Shown here: positions 57,990 to 64,000 of the stretch, piece after piece | Position numbering within the stretch: the stretch's first letter is position 1 | Layout: every line of letters begins with the position of its first letter | Assembly (NCBI GenBank): GCA_963930655.1 | Contig: OZ005620.1 | Location: forward strand, 15,877,001 to 15,941,000 | Source: Myrica gale | Lineage: Eukaryota > Streptophyta > Magnoliopsida > Fagales > Myricaceae | Direction of reading: 5' to 3' | DNA length: 64,000 nucleotides | Program-made: the position numbers and the translations under genes | Notes under the pieces: generated by a model | Told to the model about the DNA's origin: nothing | Database searches by the model: none | Seen by the model: the letters and a program-made list of their open reading frames with translations, nothing else

Positions 57990-58631
57990 CATGCACGTTT
58001 ATATATGTGGACCTTCTCATGTATGATGAATATGTTCTCGAGCTGAAATGAGAAAGAAATAACTCGTATGACATGATTTTGACGGTCGAATAATGTTAAA
58101 ATCTTAACATTGTTGCAGTTTTGAAACTAGATGGTTTAATGTGATGATAGTTTCAAGTTTGGACACCCGAAATGACATTTGCTTCTTTGTCTAATTGGAG
58201 GTGCAAAGATGTGTATTTATCTCCTTACATATGATTTGTATATCAGGTTCTAAACCAACCCCAATTTTTTTTTCTGCACCTTCAAAATAGTTGATTTGAC
58301 ATGATATGTCACCAATCGATCATCCCTCTTCAATCCTTGCGCACGTTGCAACTAATTGCACCCCTATTAATATATTAACCTTTGACAAAATCCAAAAGGT
58401 AATGTAAAAACTGTTTTACATTTGTAGGACAACCAAAAGGCATGGCTTTAACATAAAGTCAACTGTAGGACGGCCAAATATCATAACTTCTACGCATCGC
58501 GTCTTAAAGCGAAAATAATAAAGAATTTTTATCATTGTATTATATATCTATAAAAATATCGTAGCTAAATTACATGTATCGAATGCAAGGGTACCCAAAG
58601 ATAAGAAAGTTTTAACAGCGGCAGAGTTGCG
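57990..58631 (+). repeat. Upstream module of unit 7
   Basis: Closest to 40240-40885 before copy E, including the TATAAAAAT box at 58549-58557, 83 bases before the start codon of copy G. Its 5' part is replaced by the CACTA remnant. Confidence 0.85.
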
Positions 58632-59028
58632 ATGGCTAGGGAACGTGCTTGCAAAATTATGGTGGTGATGATTGTGCTGGTTATGCTCATTGTCTTCTTA
58701 ATATCCTATCCCGGATCGTCATCATTCCTATGAATTTGATAATATTCAAAGCCCAATTTCAAGTTGTCTTGAAGGAAAAATTGGAAGTAGTGGACAAATA
58801 TGGCTACTTCACAAGTTTCGATATCCTATCGGTATCGTAACAAGTTTTATGGAGTGCATCCTGATTCACGAGCACATACTAGGCGACCCAATGGCCCTAG
58901 ACGTTGAATGGTGCTTCGAAGATTGCAAATCGAGAAAGGGACTTAGGCCATTTTCCTTTTGCTTGTTAGATTGTTATGAAAAGCATTTCAAACAACACTC
59001 GGATGTTGTTTACACGTGGAATCCATGA
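58632..59028 (+). pseudogene. Small secreted cysteine-rich protein, broken copy G
   Basis: Keeps the family ATG and most of the signal peptide, then lacks roughly 100 bases (signal cleavage region and pro-like segment) and loses frame, stopping at TGA 58731-58733. The downstream half is readable to the end (FSFCLLDCYEKHFKQHSD, YTWNP) in another frame. Two Cys are gone: the second (GCRQ to SSGQ) and the third (YPIC to YPIG). It resembles copy E in RKGL and EKHFKQHS. The donor consensus is retained at 59046. Confidence 0.88.
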
Positions 59029-60039
59029 TCTCCAATATTGATTTGGTAAGAGTTTCTAACTATTGTATCTCTTTAATCTATATATATAGAATGCAACAAC
59101 AAAAATACAAAATCACTGTACAACACTGTAGGGGTATTCAAAATTACCGTGAGAACCGAAATACCGGCTACCGTAGGTTCACTCTGCCTAGAGTTAGAGC
59201 CGGTACCGATACCCAATTTTGGGAAGCCGGATTCGGAATTGAAATTCTAACTGGAACATGCAGAAATTCTAGTTCCGCTTTTTTTTTTTTTGTTCAAAAT
59301 TTGAATATGAAATGATATCGTTTTTGCTAGTTTTTAATGTTTGTTGGCATTATATTCCATATCAATTGAGTCTTGTAATCATCAAAGTTCTGATAGTTGA
59401 CGTGCTGAAGTTTCGTAGTCATTGAAGCAAGTTTCCTTGGAGAAAATCTACTGAAGAGAAGATTCAGAGTTTTGAGTCAACTGCTTGATGCGGGTTCAAA
59501 TGAGTTATTTGTATTGCTTTGATTGAGTCTTGTAAGTTAGCAAAGGTTTGCTGTATTCATGGTCACCGATTGTATATGTTGTTCTCTTAGTTGATTGGTT
59601 AAGAGACTGCATGGCATCCAAAGCCGGTAAAGGTTCGAATTTTTATTTCGGCATTTGGGTGTGTATGAGTTTGCTTTAGTTTAATTAGAGGTGCAAAGAT
59701 GTGTATTTTTCTCCTTACATATAATTTTTATGTCATAGGTTTTAAACCAACCACATTTGTTTTTTATACCTTCAAAATAGTTATTTGACATGATATGTTG
59801 CCAATCGGTCATCCCTCTTCAACCCTTTCTTACCTTGAAACTAACTGCACCTCATGAATATATTAACTTCTGACAGATTCCAGAAGGTAATGTAAAAAAC
59901 TGGTTTACAACTGTAGGACAGCCAAAAGGCAATGATTTAACATAAAGTCAGCTAGCTTTAGGGTATATCAAAATAGCATAACTTATAGACATCACCTCTT
60001 AAAGCGAAACTGATAAAAAAAAAGTTCTAACACAGGATT
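59029..60039 (+). repeat. Downstream tag of unit 7 and upstream module of copy H
   Basis: Colinear with 41354-42435. The tag is at 59130-59270 and an upstream module from about 59690. No other gene. Confidence 0.8.
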
Positions 60040-60416
60040 ATGGGGGTGATGATTGTGCTGGTTATGCTCATTGTTATTAAAGCGCAAGCGCATGACCCAG
60101 CTTGCCTAACAAAGGTACAACGTCCGACCACGTCGAAACAAAAGGAGGAGACTACTTGGTCTTCATATCCTATCCCGCATCGTCGTCATTCCGTTGAATT
60201 TGATAATATACAAAGCCCCATTTTCTAGTTGTCTGGAAGGAAAAATTGGTCGATTTCGACAAATATGGCTACTTCACAAGGAGGAATATCTGCTCTGTAT
60301 CGTAAGAAGTTTTGCGGAGTGCATCTATATTCACAAGAACAACTTCAGCAACTCAATGTTTCTAGGCATTGAATGGTGCTTCCAAGATTGTCTATTGAGA
60401 AAGGGAGTGCCATATA
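60040..60416 (+). pseudogene. Small secreted cysteine-rich protein, broken copy H
   Basis: The family start is lost; the first usable ATG corresponds to residue 10. The signal core (VMIVLVMLIVI) and pro-like segment survive, but the CCATTTTCTAG change (also in F) gives a stop just before Cys1. Beyond it, in another frame, SSCLEGKIGRFRQIWLLHK and GIEWCFQDC are recognisable; the second Cys is replaced. The 3' end after RKG is cut by the LTR of Gypsy-3 at 60417. The Cys-rich C-terminus is therefore missing. Confidence 0.88.
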
Positions 60417-61058
60417 TGACGCCGGACAGAATAGAGATTATTCTGTAGGCTAAACAAGAGGCAATTTGCGAGAAGGGAAATAGAGAATTTCGACCCAAAG
60501 AATTCAGAAACACTCTGGATTCAATAAAATTCGTATTATTCAGGAATGGTTCGAAATAACCCACAAGCCGGGTTAAAATAGTTGAAATTCGACCATAAAT
60601 GGAAGTTTGCCAAAAATGGCAAAACCCTAAAAACCTTACCAAAACGAAATAAGGAAGGAAATCAAGGGATTGCCAAAAATCTGGCCCAAATCGGGATCAA
60701 AATTATTTCCTAATCGACAAAAAAGAAATTACCATAAATAGCAAAAATTAACTAAAATTTGGGTTTTGAAAAGGAAATCAGCGGATTTGGGGCTCGAAAC
60801 AAGGTGCACAGAGCGTAGCTGGGTGGCTATGACGTGTGTGCCGAAAAGAGCTTTCCAAATTGGGGTCACGGGCGCAAATCGGACACCTGTAGCCAAAGTT
60901 AAGGCCAAAATACCGACATGTGCACGGAAACTGCCCCAATTAGGCTAATTCACGATTTCTTGCCAATTTTGCGCTGATCCTCCCGCTCCAGGTGATTCAG
61001 CACCATCAATGAGCAATCTGACAGCTCTGGATCATCTGGGTCGGATCCCCCTGCATCA
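60417..61058 (-). repeat. 3' LTR of Gypsy-3
   Basis: 642 bp. On the reverse strand it begins TGATGCAGGGGGATCC and ends TCCGGCGTCA. Preceded by CCGGGGAGAC, the likely short polypurine tract. Confidence 0.9.
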
Positions 61059-64000
61059 GTCTCCCCGGGTTGGAAAGAACTCGTCCTCGAGTTCACATCC
61101 GTAGCAGAATCCACAAAGCAAGGGCTCAAGTGTTTCACATTAAAGACATCAGAGGTCTTTAAGTGACTAGGGAGACGCAACCTGTAAGCGTTGTCATTGA
61201 GCTTCTGCAGTATCTCACACGGCCCAATCTTCCGCTCCTTAAGCTTATTATACTCGCCCACAGGGAAACGATCACGAGTTAATACGGCCCAAACAAAATC
61301 ACCGACATCAAAAAGTACCTGACGACGATGCGTGTCTGCCCGAACTTTGTATTTGGCATTGCTCTCGTGAATGGCCAGCTTCACCTGCTCATGGATGCCA
61401 CGAAGATGTTGGGCCGACTCATCGGCCCGAGGATGCACACGACCCACACGTGGAATAGGAGCTAAGTCCAGTACGCCAGATGGGTTCTGACCATAGACAA
61501 TCTCAAAAGGGCTCAGCCCGGTGGTCCGGCTCGTTGACCTGTTGTAAGCAAATTCTGCTTGCAGTAAGGCTAAATCCCACTGCTTAGGCTTAGTGTCTGC
61601 CAAACACCGCAACTGATTACCTAGACTCCGATTTACCACTTCGGTCTGACCGTCCGTCTGGGGATGATAAGCGCTGCTGAAATTCAACTTCGTTCCCAGC
61701 TTTCCCCATAGGCTCCTCCAAAAATTGCTGATGAACTTGGTGTCTCGATCTGTCGTGATGGAGCGAGGCACCCCATGGAGACGAACAATTTCCTTGAAGT
61801 AGAGATGGGCTATCCGGACAGCATCCATAGTTTTCCTGCAAGCTACAAAGTGGGCCATCTTGGAAAACCTGTCAACCACAACAAAAATAGAATCACAGGC
61901 CCGTTGGGTACGGGGTAAGCCCAATACGAAGTCCATGCTGACATCAATCCACGGAGCTTCGGGAACCGGTAAGGGGGTATAAAGGCCTGCATTAGTGAGG
62001 ACGCCCTTGGACCTTTGGCATACAAAACAACGCTCCACAAAGTGAGCCACGTCGCTGGGCAATTTGGGCCAATAGTAATCAGAAGCAATAAGGGCCAATG
62101 TCTTGTCTCGCCCGAAGTGACCCTCATTATGAAGTTCACTAATAATCTGCTGCCTTAGTGAACAATCTGGAATACACAACTGTAGCCCACGAAACAAATA
62201 CCCATTATGCAAAAGAAAATCATGGCGATGACCAGAGGTTACCTCCTGAACGATCTTTCCAAAGGACGGATCTGTGGCATACAAATCAGTAAAAGCTTCG
62301 AATCCAGTGACTTTGGTACTCATGGTGGTGAGGAGTAAAGAGCGACGGCTAAGGGCATCTGCAACACGGTTCAGGCTCCCTGCTAGGTGCCTCAGGATAA
62401 AGGTAAACTCTTGTAAGTACGCCACCAACTTAGCATGTCGTCTGCTCAGCTTGTGTTGACCATTGATGTACTTCAGGGCTTCATGGTCAGTAAGGAGAAT
62501 GAATTCCTTCTGCACAAGGTAGTGCCGCCAATGCTTCAAGGACTGGACGATGGCGTAGAACTTCAGATCATAGGTGGAGTAGTTCTTCTTTGAACCGGAT
62601 AGCTTCTCACTGAAGAAAGCTATGGGCCGCCCCTCCTGACTTAGAACACCGCTAATGCCAACTCCAGATGCATCACAATTCAACTCAAATACTTTGTCAA
62701 AATCAGGGAGTGCTAATACCGGTGCCTCTCTCATCTTCTGCCTGACCAGTTGAAAACTGGCTTCTGCTTCCTCAGACCAGTGAAAATCTCGTCCCTTTAG
62801 GCACTCTGTGATAGGAGCAATTAGGGTGCTGAAATTCCGGATGAAGCGGCGATAGAAGGATGCCAACCCATGGAAACTCCTGACATCATGCAAGGTCTTC
62901 GGCTGGGGCCACTCCAAGACTGCATCTATCTTCGACTGATCTGCATGAACACCAGCAATAGACACAACAAAACCCAAAAAGGTTACAGAAGTAGTGAAGA
63001 AAGAACACTTCTTCTGGTTAACGAACAGACGCTCCGTCCTAAGCATCTCAAAAACAGCACGGAGGTGATCGAAGTGTGAGGCCCACGTAGGGCTATAGAT
63101 CAGGATGTCGTCGAAGTAGACTACTACGAACTTCCCCATGAAAGGCTGTAAAACCTGGTGCATAAACCTCATGAACGTGCTGGGGGCATTGGACAGTCCA
63201 AATGGCATGACCATCCATTCATACAGCCCATGCTGCGTCTTAAGCGCCGTCTTCCACTCATCTCCAGGCCTGATTCGGATCTGGTGGTATCCGATCTTAA
63301 GGTCAATTTTGGAGAAGACCTTAGAACCGGACAATTGATCTAGCATGTCGTCCAGGCGGGGAATGGGGAATCGGTACTTCACCGTAATCCTGTTGATGGC
63401 TCTGCTGTCTACACACATGCGCCAGGAACCATCTTTCTTCGGCACCAACAAGGCAGGAACGGCACATGGGCTCATGCTCTCACGGATATAGCCCCGCTCT
63501 AGCAACTCTACCACCTGTCGCTGCAACTCTTCAGCTTCCTTCGGGCTGAGGCGGTATGCTGGTCGGTTGGGCAAACTCGAGCCCGGGATCAAGTCAATCT
63601 GATGCTGGATATCTCTCATAGGCGGTAGTCCAGGAGGAAGGTCTTCGGGCATCAAATCAGAGAAACCCGAAAGTAGCTGCTGGACCTCCGTGGGTAATTC
63701 TGGAACTTCGCCTGCAACACTATCTCCACAAGGTAATAAAGCAAAGACTACGTTCTCACGCTCAACCTCGACTAAAAACCTGGACATTGAAAGTAGATTG
63801 TTATTATTGACAACCGGGGTGGGGTTGGGTCCTTCCCGACGAGGTGCCAACACAATCTTTTTCCCTTTGATGCTAAGGGAATAAGTATTTTTCCGTCCGT
63901 CATGTACCACACTCCGATCATACTGCCAGGGTCTCCCTAACAGTATGTGACATGCATCCATAGACACCACATCACACCAAGCATTATCAAAGTATTTCTT
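60950..64000 (-). CDS. Gypsy-3 pol polyprotein, open, 5' end outside window
   Basis: An uninterrupted frame of about 1016 codons to the window edge; no true start is seen because the gag/protease side lies beyond it. In order: end of the protease region (MDACHILLGRPWQYDRSV); RT with MCVDSRAINRITVKYRFPI and the catalytic YFDDILIYS (about 63105); RNase H with NCDASGVGISGVLSQEG and TDHEALKYINGQHKL; integrase zinc domain (HNEGHFGRDKT, CFVCQRSKG), core Asp in SMDFVLGLPRTQ, second Asp in TTDRDTKFIS, Glu in DGQTEVVN; then a C-terminal block NAYRLRLPSHLKTSDVF. No chromodomain. The last 36 codons (about) lie inside the 3' LTR. All visible catalytic residues are present. Confidence 0.93.
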   Translation of the reverse strand, partial: KKYFDNAWCDVVSMDACHILLGRPWQYDRSVVHDGRKNTYSLSIKGKKIVLAPRREGPNPTPVVNNNNLLSMSRFLVEVERENVVFALLPCGDSVAGEVPELPTEVQQLLSGFSDLMPEDLPPGLPPMRDIQHQIDLIPGSSLPNRPAYRLSPKEAEELQRQVVELLERGYIRESMSPCAVPALLVPKKDGSWRMCVDSRAINRITVKYRFPIPRLDDMLDQLSGSKVFSKIDLKIGYHQIRIRPGDEWKTALKTQHGLYEWMVMPFGLSNAPSTFMRFMHQVLQPFMGKFVVVYFDDILIYSPTWASHFDHLRAVFEMLRTERLFVNQKKCSFFTTSVTFLGFVVSIAGVHADQSKIDAVLEWPQPKTLHDVRSFHGLASFYRRFIRNFSTLIAPITECLKGRDFHWSEEAEASFQLVRQKMREAPVLALPDFDKVFELNCDASGVGISGVLSQEGRPIAFFSEKLSGSKKNYSTYDLKFYAIVQSLKHWRHYLVQKEFILLTDHEALKYINGQHKLSRRHAKLVAYLQEFTFILRHLAGSLNRVADALSRRSLLLTTMSTKVTGFEAFTDLYATDPSFGKIVQEVTSGHRHDFLLHNGYLFRGLQLCIPDCSLRQQIISELHNEGHFGRDKTLALIASDYYWPKLPSDVAHFVERCFVCQRSKGVLTNAGLYTPLPVPEAPWIDVSMDFVLGLPRTQRACDSIFVVVDRFSKMAHFVACRKTMDAVRIAHLYFKEIVRLHGVPRSITTDRDTKFISNFWRSLWGKLGTKLNFSSAYHPQTDGQTEVVNRSLGNQLRCLADTKPKQWDLALLQAEFAYNRSTSRTTGLSPFEIVYGQNPSGVLDLAPIPRVGRVHPRADESAQHLRGIHEQVKLAIHESNAKYKVRADTHRRQVLFDVGDFVWAVLTRDRFPVGEYNKLKERKIGPCEILQKLNDNAYRLRLPSHLKTSDVFNVKHLSPCFVDSATDVNSRTSSFQPGETDAGGSDPDDPELSDCSLMVLNHLEREDQRKIGKKS

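Larger units (their letters stand above)
60417..64000 (-). mobile_element. Ty3/Gypsy retrotransposon with open pol (Gypsy-3), partial
   Basis: Reverse-strand element whose 3' LTR abuts copy H and which runs past the window edge, so gag, the 5' LTR and the far target site are not visible. It is the same family as Gypsy-1 (LTR ends and length match), but the coding region has no stop in the visible 3 kb. The candidate left target sequence is ATATA (60412-60416). Confidence 0.92.

Noticed and set aside
62274..63884. Forward frames opposite Gypsy-3 pol
   Set aside because: Antisense shadows of an intact, strongly supported reverse-strand coding region.

Overview
The window is plant nuclear DNA, most likely from a eudicot. 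It is AT-rich and gene-poor. It is dominated by degenerate Ty3/Gypsy, Ty1/Copia, LINE, CACTA and MITE sequence, with Met-tRNA type primer-binding sites next to Gypsy LTRs. I see no bacterial operon structure and no tRNA or rRNA gene. The species cannot be fixed from the sequence alone.

The only host-like genes are eight tandem, same-strand copies (called A to H here) of one small secreted cysteine-rich protein family that I do not recognise. A (1786-2271), C (19391-19873), D (23176-23658) and E (40886-41353) are open. B (15378-15776), F (42436-42716), G (58632-59028) and H (60040-60416) are broken. Intact members have a signal peptide, a basic Cys-free pro-like segment, and eight cysteines whose last four form a C-x3-C-x(11-13)-C-x3-C pattern like that of alpha-hairpinins. 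Each copy lies in a long duplicated module with about 1-2 kb of shared upstream sequence and a shared downstream tag. A splice-donor consensus directly follows the stop codon in all copies whose 3' end survives.

Layout. 1-2430: unit 1 with gene A. 2440-9138: downstream exon-like piece, LTR, minisatellite and LINE remnant. 9139-10513: CACTA-like element carrying a nested MITE. 10514-15776: unit 2 with pseudogene B, split by a 2.6 kb CACTA-like element. 15777-18256: unknown sequence and another DNA-transposon remnant. 18257-20460: unit 3 with gene C. 20645-33604: unit 4 with gene D and a second copy of the LTR/minisatellite/LINE/CACTA tail seen at 2440-10513, so this is a segmental duplication. 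33605-40885: Copia LTR piece and unit 5, split by a 5.5 kb Gypsy element. 40886-42716: gene E and pseudogene F. 42717-57990: a nest of LTR pieces, a complete but decayed reverse-strand Gypsy element, MITEs, another Gypsy pol fragment and a CACTA remnant split by a Copia solo LTR. 57990-60416: pseudogenes G and H, a duplicate of the E-F pair. 60417-64000: a reverse-strand Gypsy element with an open pol frame, inserted in H and running off the window.

How it fits together: the locus looks like a fast-evolving cluster of secreted peptides that expanded by unequal crossing-over of repeat-bearing blocks and is being eroded by transposon insertion and small deletions. Functions in defence or reproduction would fit this architecture, but that is inference only.
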